Shown here one piece after another: positions 34,421 through 46,656 of a DNA stretch of 64,000 nucleotides; position 1 is the stretch's first letter; every line of letters begins with the position of its first letter. Origin of the DNA: Monocercomonoides exilis (taxonomy: Eukaryota; Preaxostyla; Oxymonadida; Polymastigidae); contig LSRY02000034.1 of the NCBI GenBank assembly GCA_001643675.2, positions 124,001 through 188,000 on the forward strand. Direction: 5' to 3'. Position numbers and translations under genes: made by a program. A model generated the notes under the pieces. It was given only the letters and a program-made list of their open reading frames with translations. It ran no database searches and was not told the DNA's origin.

Positions 34421-35278
34421 CATAGCCCTATTTCAATGTTTATTCAAAAAGAAAGATAAGTTTGATATGAATTGACTGAAGTTATTTTTATTCAAATTTT
34501 TTTTTATTCAAATTTCATCAAATGAATGAATGTTTAATTGTTATAAATGAATATTTCGAAAGTATTTTGAAGTGAAATAAGATATCCAAGTGAAGCAACA
34601 ACTTCGTCAAAAATCATGAACTACAAAGAATTGCACTTTGAAGATCAACAACATCGGACAAAAAGTATTTTTATAAGTTCTTATAAAACTGAATACTTAA
34701 AAATATCAACAAAAAAAGAGAGATAAATATTTAATTTTCCATTTCAAACATAAAAGGAATTGTTGATTGAATATTTAATGATTCACAAAGTGAATAACAA
34801 AACAAAATACTTCAAAAAGTACAAAAAAAAATTTCTTTCAAAAATTGATTCAGAATAAAAATATGTTTGATTTATTAATTGATTTAAAAATTTCGAAATT
34901 CTATTAGCTACATAAAAAAATAAAGATAATAAACAATGCTTCAACTTTCAAACAAAAAATTTACAAAATCTGAAATCAAATCAAAAAAATAAAAAATATC
35001 AGTGAAAGCAATAGAATATATAACGAAATTCAACTTTTTTGTGCTTGATGCACAAAACCAAGCAAAAACAAATAAAATGAATGAAAAAATAAAAAGGTCT
35101 CTTAAGTAATGAGAAGAAAAAACTGGAGTGGTGAAAAGAATAGAAGATGAATACATTATTGATAAAAGAAAACTATTTTTTTATTAAAATATCGTTGTGA
35201 AAAAGAGATGTTATCAAAAACAGAAGAAGTCGAAGAAGTCGAATAAGTCAAAGAAGCTTCAGAAGAGCAAGTTGTTTA

Positions 35279-35515
35279 TTAGAAGACGAACTGAAGAACA
35301 AGAACCGCTATTCCCCACAACACAAGCAACGAATGGAAGATGACTGACATGATAACGCGAACTCTGCTTTTCCAGCTGCGTGAAGTTGCTGAGAGAAAAA
35401 AAAAGAAGATGATGTATAAATATAAAATGTTGGTTGATTGATTTTTTTTTAAAAAAAAAAAGAAATATGATACGGAAACAATTAATCAAAACAAAAGGAA
35501 ACAAACAAAATATTA

Positions 35516-35564
<49 letters not shown>

Positions 35565-37770
35565 AATAGAACATTTCATACATTTTCTGTAATTACTGAC
35601 TTCTCTGATGATGTGGCATAAACACGGAAGCGCATAAATATAAACACAGCCGCAAAAGCTGCCTGCAAACCGAAGCACATCTCCGACTGACGGATAGAAA
35701 ATCGAAAAACATGCCGGAATCCCCACAAACACCAGCGAAAACGGGACAATATGAATGAAAAATGACAGATTCGGCTCTTCATCCGCCTCTTCCTCCTGAG
35801 CCTTTCCTGCTTTGCGTGAGGCACTCCCCTTTGCTCCTTTGTCCTTCGCATCCCCTGCTGTTTTGTCGCTTCCATCTGATTTCCCTCCACCGGGAGGTAC
35901 TTTCACTGAATTACCCCCGCTGCCTTCTTTCCCCGCCATCCCTTTTTCCATCAGGCTCTTTTCTGAGATCAGCGGGTGCACATCAGTCGAAAATGGCGAC
36001 ATCGTCGGAGAAGGCACGGGGCCTGGAATCATCGGCGATATGGTCGGATACGGTGAGTCTGCACTGCCTGGCGAGGTTGGAGAAAAAGGCGAGCGTGTCA
36101 GCAGCGGCTGCACAGACGAGCTCGGCGACGGAACAGGGAGCGGCGGAGAGAAAATGCCTGGCGAATGAGGGGGCGTGCGAGTCAGAGGAGAAGGCGTGGC
36201 GTTGGGTGAGATGCCTTGTAAGGTTGTGGTGGTGGTGTTGGTGGGTGAAGCTGTTGAATGCGGTGTGAATGAGATGGAAAGAGAGCTTTGAGCAGAAGAA
36301 GAAGAAGAAGAAGATGATGATGATGATGATGATGACAATGGCGAAGGTATCTTTGAAGAATTAGCTGCATTTGCTTCAGTCAGCGAAAACGGATACATTC
36401 GCTGTGAAGTAGGCGATGAAGCCGTTGAGCCTGCTGAATACGGCGGTGACATGAGCTCGTGATTGAACGCGTGGACAGAAACCACCCTTTTGATTGAGAC
36501 AGACTGCGATTTGTTTGCAGATGCCTCCGTTTTTGCTGTTTGCTCGGCGCTGTCCGGGTTCTGCTTGAGATCGTCTATGTGCTCACTTTCAATGGCGTTG
36601 GATTCCTTCATGACGCCCATCTTTGGAGAATTGTCGCTCGGCACATCGTCCTTCAAGATGTCTCTCTCTTGCTGCGATTTCCCGCCGTGCGCGCTTCCTT
36701 CCTCTTCCTTCATTTCGATCTGCTTTGTCTCCTTTTGCGCTTTTTTCTTGCAGCTCAGGTCAAGAATGCACTTTGGACAGAAGGCGTTGAACAGTGCCGT
36801 ACGCGTTGTACGGAACATGATGGGGAAGGAAACCATCATCTGAATAATCAAAAATGCACGCGCAACTAATGCCATTACGTTGTCTGAAGCAAAGACAAGA
36901 AGGTAGTTGTCGCAGAGAGGTACATTGTTTTGGCCAGTGATCGGATCTGTATAATGGTGATAGCCTAAATATCCCGTTACGCCGACAATGATGTATATAA
37001 CTATATCAACGGTGAATCCAAGAAATACATCTCTATCATTATGCTTTGGATTTTCTGCATTAAAAAACATTGAAGGAACAATGTTGTGGATAAAAAATGA
37101 CATCGACAAGACTCCGACAGAAGAAGGAAACGTTGCCTGAGCCATATTCAGCAACTCGCTGTGAAATCCTTGCGGAGGGGTCATCCCTGTAATTACTATG
37201 ATTACAGATACTACGATAACAGCAACAATTCCAAACGACGATATACGAATTAAAAACGATAGATTCGGAATCAATACCAATAGAAAAAGTGCTACTGAAA
37301 TAAATATTGCTGAAATTTTCGTATTCCACCAATCAGCAATTTGTACTTCTGCAAAAATACAAATTGCACGAATAATTTGATCAAAATTTTGCGTCAAAAA
37401 TATATGAAACGCAATCATAGCAACAATAAGAACAAGAGCTGAAACTCCCCTCGCCAAAAGATATCCTGGTTTCCCAAAAATTTCTCTACATCGATATGAA
37501 AAATCTGTATGTCCTTCGCTGTTGTGCAAAACTAAAACAGCTGTGTAACAAGAAACATAACCTGAAAACAGCACAAGAATTATTCCCAAAACAAGTCCAG
37601 CTTTTGCTATTACTAAAACAAATTTTCAATAAACAATAAAATTTTATATTGTCGTTAAAATTAATACCCCATGGAAGAGTTACAACAGTTGAGCCAATCA
37701 TCAATGTTGCAGTTGAGAAAATACTCGTTAAACTTCCTTGTTTTTTTGCTTCTGAATTTTGTTGAGGCAT
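35279..37770 (-). CDS. Amino-acid/auxin permease (AAAP, SLC38-like) transporter, 3 exons
   Basis: Exon 1 37770-37668, intron 37667-37613 (55 bp, GTATTAA...TTTTAG), exon 2 37612-35582, intron 35581-35389 (193 bp, GTATGA...CTCTCAG, containing 46 T on the sense strand), exon 3 35388-35279. The joined reading frame is 747 residues. The first helix has the family signature 'TATLMIGSTVVTLPW' running across the junction into 'VIAKAG', as in SLC38/SLC36-type proteins. Further hydrophobic segments follow to about residue 310. Residues about 322-649 are a hydrophilic Ser/Pro/Thr-rich insert with poly-Ser, then three more hydrophobic segments, the last encoded by exon 3. It probably moves neutral amino acids by proton or sodium coupling at the plasma or endolysosomal membrane. 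The substrate cannot be read from the sequence. Confidence 0.88.
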
Positions 37771-38187
37771 TTATATGTTGGTGTCCTTATGATTTTTCGT
37801 TAGTCTCTCTTTAATAAAAGAAAAACTACGAAAAATTGTTTGTGAAAATATAAATTACGTGTTACACACCCTTTTTTAATTTCTTTGAAACATCAGATCC
37901 ATTTCTTATTAAACAAATTTTTTCAATAAAATTGACTCTATGCAAAGAGTATTAGTTAAAATGCATAAATGAAGGCCAATTCTTTTCTGATTATTTGTCG
38001 TGATCAATTTTTATCATATTTCTTCATGACATTTTTTCATTCCAATATTTTAAATGTGGAAGAAAGAAGTGGTTGAAATCATAAACAAATCTTTTTCATT
38101 TTTCAGAATATTCATGGTCTTCAATGCAAACAAAAAAAGTTTATGAAATGTGCAAGACTATGTTTTCTTACTGATAGACGTAAAAAT

Positions 38188-38248
<61 letters not shown>

Positions 38249-38683
38249 CACATCCATTTTGCTCATCTCCTTTTTCTCCTCGCGCTTCTTCTTTCTGTTA
38301 TTCAAAAGTTTCTTCTATCTCAACTTCCAATATCTTCAATCTATTAATTCACTTCAATTTCCATATGAAAATATCAATTTTCTTTCCATTTGCCTTTGAA
38401 TCAATAACTCCTTTTCTTAAAGGTTTTCGATTTCTCTTCTTCAGCTTAAAAAAAATCAGATGGAACGTGGAAATACCGGAAAAATGCTGAAGTTACAAAA
38501 GACTTCTCAAAAGAGCAGAGAAGAGTCTTAGAAGCAGATGAATGAACATTTTAATATTGATTTTTCTTTGAGAGACTACTACGCAAATAAAGCATAAAAA
38601 AAAGACATTTTTTGAGATGAAAAGAGGAAAATGGAAAAGTTGTTGAAGTTATCTTTTTTTTTCTTTTTTGTGTTTTCATTTTT
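37771..38683. other. AT-rich spacer with T57 tract
   Basis: A run of 57 T lies at 38189-38245. No gene supported. Confidence 0.5.
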
Positions 38684-40018
38684 TCAAGCATTCACAAAAT
38701 AATCAGAAATATTGAACGAAACTTCATAACTATATGAACAGGTTAGAAAATAGAATATTCCATGAAAGCTTGCAACTATATCTTCGTATCCTTCTTCTTC
38801 CATCTTTTCAAATATCTTCCTTTTGGTTACCTTTGTTTTCGATTCTTCAATTCGATCTTTTTTCTTCCATTTTGTTCGCATTGAAACATTCTTTAAAAAT
38901 GAAAAGCTTTTATCTGTTGTTCTGTCGTTTATTGTGGATTGAAGAATCTCTTCCAAAACAACATCAACAGCCCCACTCTCCAACAAATGATAAACTTTCA
39001 CGGCTCTTCTTTCTGCTGCCTTCTCAAATACACGAATGCAGGAATCGCATATTTCTCTGTGATTATCCTTTGCTGCTCGAAGCACTCTTTCAACATTGCT
39101 TAAAAGTACAATGAATTCTTCATTCTGCAATTCGCAATTAGAAAAATAAAGGTTCAATGTGTGGAGCCATCTCATCAAAATAAGTTCTTCTTTTGACTCT
39201 TTTCCCTCTTTCTCCGCTTCCTTTTCTCTCTTCCAATCCACACATTTCATCAGTTCTTCCAGTTCTCTTGCTGTGTCTCTCGCTAAATGCAACTCATTCA
39301 CAACTACTTCTTCTAAGCTTCTGTCAAATAAAATTCTTCTTATCAAAAACTGCCAAGCAGACTGATATGCAATTCGTGTCAGATTGTGATGTTCTTGATT
39401 ATATATGATGATTTCTTTGATTTCATCCAGGAAATTTTCTTGTCTCATTTCCTAATAAGAAAATAAGGGAGAAAGAAAGAAAGAAAGAATAATATCAAAA
39501 TCAACATAGAAATACTCAAACGCTACATCCAAAACAGCCTAATGCCAGCAAAGCCATTTCCACTTCCTTTTGAGCCTCCTTGTTTTCTTCTTTGTTCAAC
39601 GCAGCTTTCAGAATGCAGGGCACACATATTGAAATCAATTCGTCTGAAATGCATTCATCACAAAACAAAACAAAACATTCACAAAGATCAACAAGAAGCT
39701 TTTCATTCTTTTCTTCATTTTTCTTTTCTTTTTCATCAAATATCATCTGTTCGATTCTTTCTTTCAACAAAGATATATCAAAGCCAAATATGAACATATC
39801 TTTCCGCACTTTCAAATATCCGATATGCTTCAGTAACAGCATAGCATTTTCCATTGTCGTTTTCTTTTCTTCGATAAATCCCTCGATTTTGGAAAACACT
39901 TCAACATCGAAAATTGAAAGAAAATCATCTTTTTTCATTCCATCCATCACTTCAATCATTTCTTCGATTTTCTGTTTTTGTTCATCTTCATTATAATGTT
40001 CAAGTTCAGAAAACAATT
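38684..40018 (-). CDS. ARM-like oxymonad family protein, best-preserved copy C
   Basis: Two exons read without a break: 40018-39523 ('ELFSELEHYNEDEQ' to 'MALLALGCFGCS') and 39451-38684 ('EMRQENFLDEIKEII' to 'SFNISDYFVNA'), separated by a 71-bp intron (GTTTGAG...TTATTAG). Phase is conserved across the junction. The start is uncertain. Upstream of 40018 the sense strand has 64 T (40027-40090), best seen as the pyrimidine tract of another intron ending AATTGAAG, with a first small exon around 40100-40200. If that were translated instead, it would give an improbable poly-Phe. The product is all-helical with repeated Leu-rich hairpins of ARM/HEAT type, Cys-rich for such folds, without signal or TM. 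Copies A and B are broken relatives. Function unknown. Confidence 0.7.
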
Positions 40019-40022
40019 CTTC

Positions 40023-40026
<4 letters not shown>

Positions 40027-40090
<64 letters not shown>
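40027..40090. repeat. Poly(A) tract of 64 nt (poly-T in gene sense)
   Basis: An uninterrupted A run. In the orientation of the ARM-like gene it is a poly-T immediately before a probable 3' splice site. Confidence 0.9.
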
Positions 40091-40092
<2 letters not shown>

Positions 40093-40737
40093 AAAGAAAT
40101 ACAATTAACAAGAATTCCGTGAAGCAGTGAATGCAAACCTTTGGCCTTTTTTGTGTTATCTGTCTCATGCTTTTTTGAAAACACATTGAAGAAATAAAAC
40201 AACACAATTTTCATATTTCATATAGAATTCGTAAATATTTCGATAGAAGAAATCAGTAGGAAATAAAAACTCTAAAAAGATATAAAAATGAATGTACAAC
40301 ACCATTTTATCTTGTGTTGGCAAATGGAGAAGATAATGGTATAACATGATCAACTCCCTTAATTATTAATATAAAGTTATATATTCTTATCGCGCAGATT
40401 TGGTTTAAGGTTTATAACCAAACAAACAAATTCATTTGGGATTTTGTGATTGAATAGAATTTGACCGAGCAAAATTAGTGTTAGGGTTAACCCTAGAAGA
40501 ATTTTAAAAATGAAAATGATTTAAATAGTGGGTAGGGTCACCTTGGTCCCAGGATCCGCTCCACTTGCCCTTGTATTGACATTTTCGATTTGTATTTACA
40601 AAGAAAAAGAACGCTTTGTTCTTTCTCTTTGTTGTTTTGGATATTATGATCAATTTGGATATTTTAAAGGAATATTGGTTTACAAAATGAGAGTTCAATT
40701 AATAAACATTTTACAGAATTAGAAGAATTATTTCCAA

Positions 40738-41420
40738 TGATGGTAGCTGGAAATGGTGGAGATGCAATATTTTTGAAATTCTGTTGGATGATTTTTGGAG
40801 ATTGGAAGATAGAAGAAATACACCAATTTCATCAATAACACAAAAAGATTTAATGTATGTAATTTTTATAGTTCTATATGTTGTGAAGATATTTCCATCC
40901 GTATCCTCTCCAAAGTGCAGGAATCCGAATTATTGTTGAAATGGCCAATCTCCGCTTTGTGGAGCAATACGATGAAAACGGAGCAGATTATTATATAGCC
41001 ATTGGGAAATAAATGAAGTTGCGCAAGATATATGATTTTTATTTGGTGCAGGAGATGAAAACAAATTCGACTGATGTTTTGTTGAATGAAGATTTATGGA
41101 TGGAATTCTGTGAAGGACAAACTCCTCATAAAATTATATAGCATTTTGGAGCTGAAGGCAAAGGAGAAGCTTTTTGTATAAGGAAAGCAACTGGAAATAT
41201 CAAGGGAAAGATATTTATAACGAAAAAGGCAACAATTCAACTTAAAAAAGGAGAACCCCAAAATATCAATTATATTTATAAGGTTTACCTGTTTCTCGAA
41301 CTGCTCCGGGCAGACATGAAAAACGAAGGGATTCTTTCTTTGATTTCGTTTTCGAACCAAAAGAAAGGAGAATCTCCAAATACGAGACATCAAATTGTCG
41401 AGTGCTAATAGGCAATCAAA
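40738..41420 (+). pseudogene. Decayed coding block X, copy 2
   Basis: Collinear with the reverse complement of 3360-4100. The best-kept frame encodes 'IYDFYLVQEMKTNSTDVLLN', then 'FGAEGKGEAFCIRKATGNIK' after a TAG, and 'LLRADMKNEGILSLISFSN', with other stretches in shifted frames ('LLKWPISALWSNTM'). Both copies share most of their breaks, so much of the decay may predate the duplication. Downstream (41395-41628) an open frame with 'GDYHSKFAFFDATGNYRKIQ' may belong to the same lost gene. No family recognised. Confidence 0.45.
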
Positions 41421-41699
41421 CTTCATTCAGGCCAGTCACATCTGGATTTCATTCTTCGAAGGGACATCCATTTTGAGTGAGCAAGGAGATTATCATTCGA
41501 AATTTGCTTTCTTCGATGCCACAGGCAACTACAGAAAAATACAGAATATTTGTGTCAGCCTCTTCAAGCGCAGCCATCCAGAGATTTTATTGTTATGCTC
41601 CATTTGTGTGGCATCGATGCGGAGTTGATTTGTGAGGACTTTGCTGCTTCGCATTGGTGCGCTGAGGTGTTTGCAGAAGTTAGACAAGACGGCCATGTT

Positions 41700-43560
41700 T
41701 TCTCAGACGAACATCGAGAGTGAACAATTTCTCTGAAGACCGTTTTGTTTATTTATTTCTGATTGCTATGCTGTTGGCCTGTGTTTATCTTGCGTTGCGG
41801 GTTCTATTAGAAATGGTTTTTTAAAAAACGGGGAATTTCATCAGATGTTGCTTTCAACCGAACATATTTTCTGGCGCTGATTGAGTTCACTCTTCTCCTC
41901 AGAGGCTTAGCCGTCAACAAGAATAATGAAGCTTAACTGTGTTCTTTCATCTTCTTTCCAATATTGCAACAATTATTGAAGCAGTGGCATTTTTTTAATG
42001 TGAGGGTGCTTCCACAGCGCGTGGCAGCTAATGCAATGAGACGGGGGATTCAATTGTTTGTCGGCGGGAGACAGCAGCGGTGGCGCAAGAAAAGCAAAAG
42101 AATGCTCATGTCTTATGCAGGGCAAGGGAGACATTTGTTGCAGAAGCAGAACTGCAGAGGAAGGAAACGAACGAGAACAAAAGAAGAAGGAAAGAAAGTG
42201 AAGAAACGAGAGGAAGAAGGAGGGAAGGGATGTAGGAATGAATCTGGATTTGGTGCAGATAACGATGGCTGTGAATCAATTGAGGTTTTCTATTTATTTT
42301 ATTTTTTATTTTCTTCTTTTTTCTCACGATTTTTATTTGGCATTGATTATTTTAAGATAATTCTTTTGTTCTTTAGAGAGTGAAATCCTTTGACAAATCA
42401 TCGATAACAACCTCATTTGAATTTTCAATTCAGAAAGAAAGCTTATTTGTGTGCTTTGGGAAGAATAGCAGAAGATGGCAACTGAATAAATTTAGGTGAA
42501 ATCTTTCTGAAAAAGAAGGTGTGACAGGTTTGCAATTTTAAAAGGAAATTTTTGTGGAGATTCTTTTGGTGTGTGCGTGCGATTCCTTTTATGAGCAGGA
42601 TAAGATGTGGAAAGGTGAGACAGGCTTATTTGGGCATTGACGAATTTTGCATTGAAAGGGTGGGAAAGAGAAGGAGAGATCTACTCTGGAAGGCTGTTTG
42701 GAGGGAAGGGACTTGGAGGGGAGAAGAGTGGAAGTGAAGGAGAAGGAAGAAAGAAAGAAAGAAAAATAAAGGAAGAAAAAAAAAAGACGAACTGTCTCCT
42801 TTGAAGATTCCTTCACTTTTCATGAAACGAAGTCCGAAAAATGCAAAAGAAAAGAAACAAAATAATCAGATATTTAATTTGAGAAAAGACGAAAAAAATA
42901 TTAGAATTAATTTTTTTAGCAAACTTCCCAAAAGATGAGCCGAAAGGGGGAATTTTCATTGAGAAGAAAGGAAAAAAGTTAATGGAAAGAAGAAGAAGCA
43001 GAAAGATAAAGCCAAAACAGGGAAAATCAATTGAAGAGAGATATTTCTTCAATGCTGCTAATTCTCCGGATATGGTTCTCGAATATTAACTAGTGGGATT
43101 TTGATGATATAAGCAGAAGAAGCGAAGAAGAATAATTATAAGAACAAGAAAAATGAGAAAGAAATTATATCTCATCAGATGATTTGTGCGAAGAAGGATA
43201 GAATTTTTTAAGTGACAAAAGAGAGAAAGAGAAAAGATTGCTCAGTGAAACATGAATAAAGAAGGAATAAGATGAATAGAGACGATGAAAAAAAAGAACG
43301 AAAAATTAAAATGAATAAGAGAAAGAGAAAGGTGCACAAAAGATATTTTCAAATTTCTAACAATATAACAACAATGAGACGAACAGAAAGAATCATATCT
43401 TTCTTTTTTCACATTGTTTTCATTATCTTCTTCTTCTTCGGATTCTTCTTCTTCCCAATCACAATCTCAAACACCCTATTTTTCTCGTATTATTATACCT
43501 CCTTATCTTTCATGCACTCGGCGAATTGTCCATCTCCCATTGCATCTGCACCTGCGCAGG
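41700..43560. other. Region without a supported gene; coding-like patches
   Basis: The plus frame 41964-42383 (basic, 'RRGIQLFVGGRQQRWRKK') and the short frame 42552-42737 ('AYLGIDEFCIERVGKRRRD') have uneven but non-repetitive composition and may be exon relics. No splice sites or homologues in the window support them. A purine-rich stretch follows to 43350. Confidence 0.3.
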
Positions 43561-45460
43561 CATCGTCAGAGGCGTGTAGCAAAAGCAGCAGCACATCCGC
43601 TACACACATTTATCATACATTACGCAGAAGATGATACAGATGGTTTTATGCAGACGCTGATGTTAACATTGACGCAGACACAGACACTTATAAAGACGTT
43701 GATGCTGAAGCTAACACTTTCACTGAAACTATCGCTGGCACTGCCCCTGACTCCCTGTGGGTGAACAGTCTGTCTGATTCAGCAGGTGGAGGTGCCACAA
43801 TGATCGACTATCTGTTCCCTCCATCGACTTCATTTATGTTTGTGGATGGAGCTGCCTCTGCTGTTGAAAACTGTGGATCGAAGCGAGCCCATGCACTTCG
43901 GTGGAATTGGGCTTTCAGAAAATGAATTCTTCTCAATCGATCATACAGCTCGAAGGAAACAGCCCCATTGATGCTGTTGTGAACGGCGCGGAGTCTCCCT
44001 TACCATCCAAAGCAATGGCACAACAAAAGCAATGATATTTGGAAGAAATGGAAAGTTCGAGCTTGTTGAAGGAAGTCGCTCAACCACTCTCACATTTTCC
44101 AGACTGGGCTCTGTGCTTCCGTTGTCTTCCAATCCTTCACCTGACATAGGTTCACTTGTGGAAGTTAGCATTGGTCAATGCTCATTCTTAGATTGCACTT
44201 TTGAAAAAGGTAATGGTGACAATTCCAACCCTTCGAAATGGATTGTTTCTGGAGTGGGCGGAGCCAAAAACTTTGACTCCTGCACTTTCAGCAATATTCC
44301 ATTCAGACAGCTGGAGTTATTTTGATTGACGGAACATCGCTTTTGTTGGAGGCATGCAGATTTTCTTCTATCTCTTCTGATGCACGAAAGGGTCTGATAA
44401 CAGGAAGCGGGAATTGCGAAATAACGCTGAAGGATACAGTATTTGCGAATTGCGAAACAAGAAATGGACACATGTTGGAGATGACTCGACCGAAGTCTGT
44501 TGAAATCTCAGGGGCATGCACATTCGAAGGATGCACTTCGACAGAAGGGGATGGAGAGGCTCTTTGTTGTGTTCTGGAGGGAGAAGGATCTTTGGTGATG
44601 AACAAAACATCAATTGTGCCTTGTGGGGTGAATGCGGTTAATGGGAGAGGAGGCGGAATCTATCTCGATTTGAAGGAGAGTGTCGATGCCTATTTGTTTT
44701 CTGGTTTAACATTTGGTGGAAATGTAACGTTTGAAGTGAAAGACATGTTTGTGAGAAGCGCTGATTTGAATGCCTCAATTATTCCATCTCTGTTTGATTC
44801 CTAGTATTTTGGAGGAGATAGAGAAACAAAGTCGATATGAAAGGAAGAAACGAAACGCATTTTATGAGTGTTTCAGCAGATCTGTTGTATTTTTTGGTGA
44901 AATATTCTTCTTCCTCAATAAGTGTTGGAACAGCAGGAATTGACTTTATCGGGTGTGGAAAGGCAGAAACACCTTGCCACTGGCTGTGGCGGGGCATCAG
45001 CAACTTGCAAGCATCTGAAGACTCACGGTCGTGTTTTGTTAAAGTTCTGGATGAAGTGGCAATTGATGAGTGCTATGAATTTGTCCTTTCTCAGCTCAGC
45101 ATTGGATTGCCTGCCGCAGCTGCTTCACCTGCATTTGCCGAACTGTCGATTTCTCAAACAACAGACGGCTCGAGCCAGTAGATTTTCAGCTCAAACAGCA
45201 CGCTTTCATTTTCTTCTGTGCAGTTCCATCTTCATGCGCTCTTTCCAAATGGGCAGTCTATCTTGGTCTCGTCGTCTGACGGATATCTCATCTTTAATTC
45301 AGCATCGCTCTATACGAATGCCGCTTTTAGCCTACTAAATGTTATGCTGTTGAACAAAGGAGACACAGTTGAGCTACTTCATGTTTCAATTGTTTACCTT
45401 TCTTTATATGAAACGTTTGCAAAATTCGGTTTGCAAAACGTTCACTTAACCACATAATTA
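43560..45460 (+). pseudogene. Beta-helix surface protein, frameshifted copy
   Basis: The conserved parts appear in order but in different frames: 'SFMFVDGAASAVENCGSKRA', 'LGFQKMNSSQSIIQLEGNSP', 'GRNGKFELVEGSRSTTLTFS' (44032-44325), then 44322-44804 with 'ITLKDTVFANCETRNG' and 'GRGGGIYLDLKES'. The next module opening, 'SVGTAGIDFIGCGKAETPCH' (44837-45181), is followed by a serine-rich tail to about 45456. At least three frame changes and a stop at 44802-44804 interrupt it. The repeating pattern is that of the intact gene at 46.6-53.7 kb. It ends within about 15 bp of the truncated kinase on the other strand. Confidence 0.65.
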
Positions 45461-45470
45461 CATACAGAAA

Positions 45471-46460
45471 TCACATCTCTGTCCCCAGTGCCTGCTCTGG
45501 TGGTTGATACCAATGTGTCACCCGCACCTTGTCACGTGACAGCGCCTCAGGAGGTGCTTGGAACGACCTCGCAAATCCAAAGTCCGCTGAATGCCCCAGT
45601 CCAGAATATCAGACATCAAAAAAAGGCAGAGAATAGCAATGAATGCACACAAACGAGCAATCAAAAGATGTTACCCATCAATAAAAGAGGAGTTCTTTTA
45701 AGAAAAGAAAAGAAAAAGGAGCAAATTTCTGTCTCTCTCCCCACACCCAGTTTTGCCTTTCCATCGCCATTCAGAAGAATGTTGCTCGGCTTCAAATCGC
45801 GATGGATGACCCAGTTTGCATGCAGATACCCAACAGCCTTCAGCACCTGGAAAAGCACCGATCGCACAAACTGCTCCGAGTGCAGCCGCTGATCCACCCG
45901 GTGCAGATACATCTTCCCGCAAAAGGAAAAGAAGAAGAAGAAAAAGAAGTACATAAAAGCAACAGGATAATAACGGGTCAAACAAAGAATCAATGGGGAA
46001 AAAAAAAATCAATTCAAACAAAAAAGTCAGTTTCCAAAAGCTCAGACACAAGCTCAACCGTCTTCTCCAGTGGATCGCTTCTCACCTGTTTCATTCACAT
46101 ATGGAATTGAAAAAGAAATCAAATAAATAATTAGAGGAAAAAAAAAACAAAACGAGAGAATTGGCAGGAAATCGGTGGGAAAAAAAAAACTGCTTTCCGA
46201 AAAATCAATGAGCAAACATCCACAAATCGCACGATGTTCTCATGGGCCATCTCCTTCAGCAGCGCAATCTCCTGAATCGTTGTCTGCGAGATGTTGAATT
46301 CTCCGTGCTGGTGCTTGATCTGCTTCACCGCCACAAACTCGTGTGTCTCCAAATCATACGCCTTTCGCACCGACCCATACGTCCCCGTCCCGAGTTGCTC
46401 CAGCATCAGGTACCGCTTGTTTTCGGGTCTTGCCCGCTGCGACAAGTACCGGCGATTCAT
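45471..46460 (-). pseudogene. CDK-like (CMGC) protein kinase, truncated in the C-lobe
   Basis: Four exons join in frame: 46460-46218, 46085-46020, 45912-45747 and 45586-45471, with introns of 132, 107 and 160 bp (donors GTTTGC, GTTTGA, GTGTGG). The product starts 'MNRRYLSQRARPENKRYLML' and has the P-loop 'GTGTYGSV', 'VAVKQIK' with the ATP Lys, 'IQEIALLKE' in place of the CDK PSTAIRE-like helix, '[16 protein letters not shown]' (as in CDK8-type kinases), 'ADFGFAR', and 'VTHWYQPPEQALG'. The reading then stops at TGA 45471-45473, so the rest of the C-lobe is missing. I searched the minus strand to 43.8 kb and found no C-lobe. It is either a truncated pseudogene or its last exon is lost by rearrangement with the beta-helix pseudogene. 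Catalytic Lys and both Asp are present. Confidence 0.75.
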
Positions 46461-46656
46461 CGAAGCTGTTGAAATAAAGCACAAAAAAAGTATTCTGAAA
46501 AGAATATTATGGAAAGAACATCGTTTTCTTTGTGTGTGAACATGCATCATGAACTTTTCAATATTCTCCAAGAGACTTTTTCGTTCAATTTAATTTATAA
46601 GCTTTTGGACCCATTAGTTTTTTCATTTTTCAAAAAATTTTGTTTGGTGTTTGTTG

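Larger units (their letters stand above)
32400..35278. other. AT-rich intergenic region with nested repeats
   Basis: No gene supported. It holds a possible element at 32827-33190 flanked by AACAGGGT/AACCCTGTT words, T31 at 33049-33079, a dispersed repeat at 33810-34420, and a MITE inserted in that repeat at 33931-34198. Confidence 0.5.

Noticed and set aside
34941-35156. 71-codon minus-strand frame before the transporter
   Set aside because: Phe/Ser-rich, AT-driven, with no motif and no splice link to the transporter's last exon.
35762-36268. Plus-strand frames within the transporter insert
   Set aside because: Shadow of the low-complexity Ser/Pro region on the other strand.
39542-39996. 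Plus-strand frames opposite the ARM-like gene
   Set aside because: Antisense shadows of a gene with homologues elsewhere in the window.
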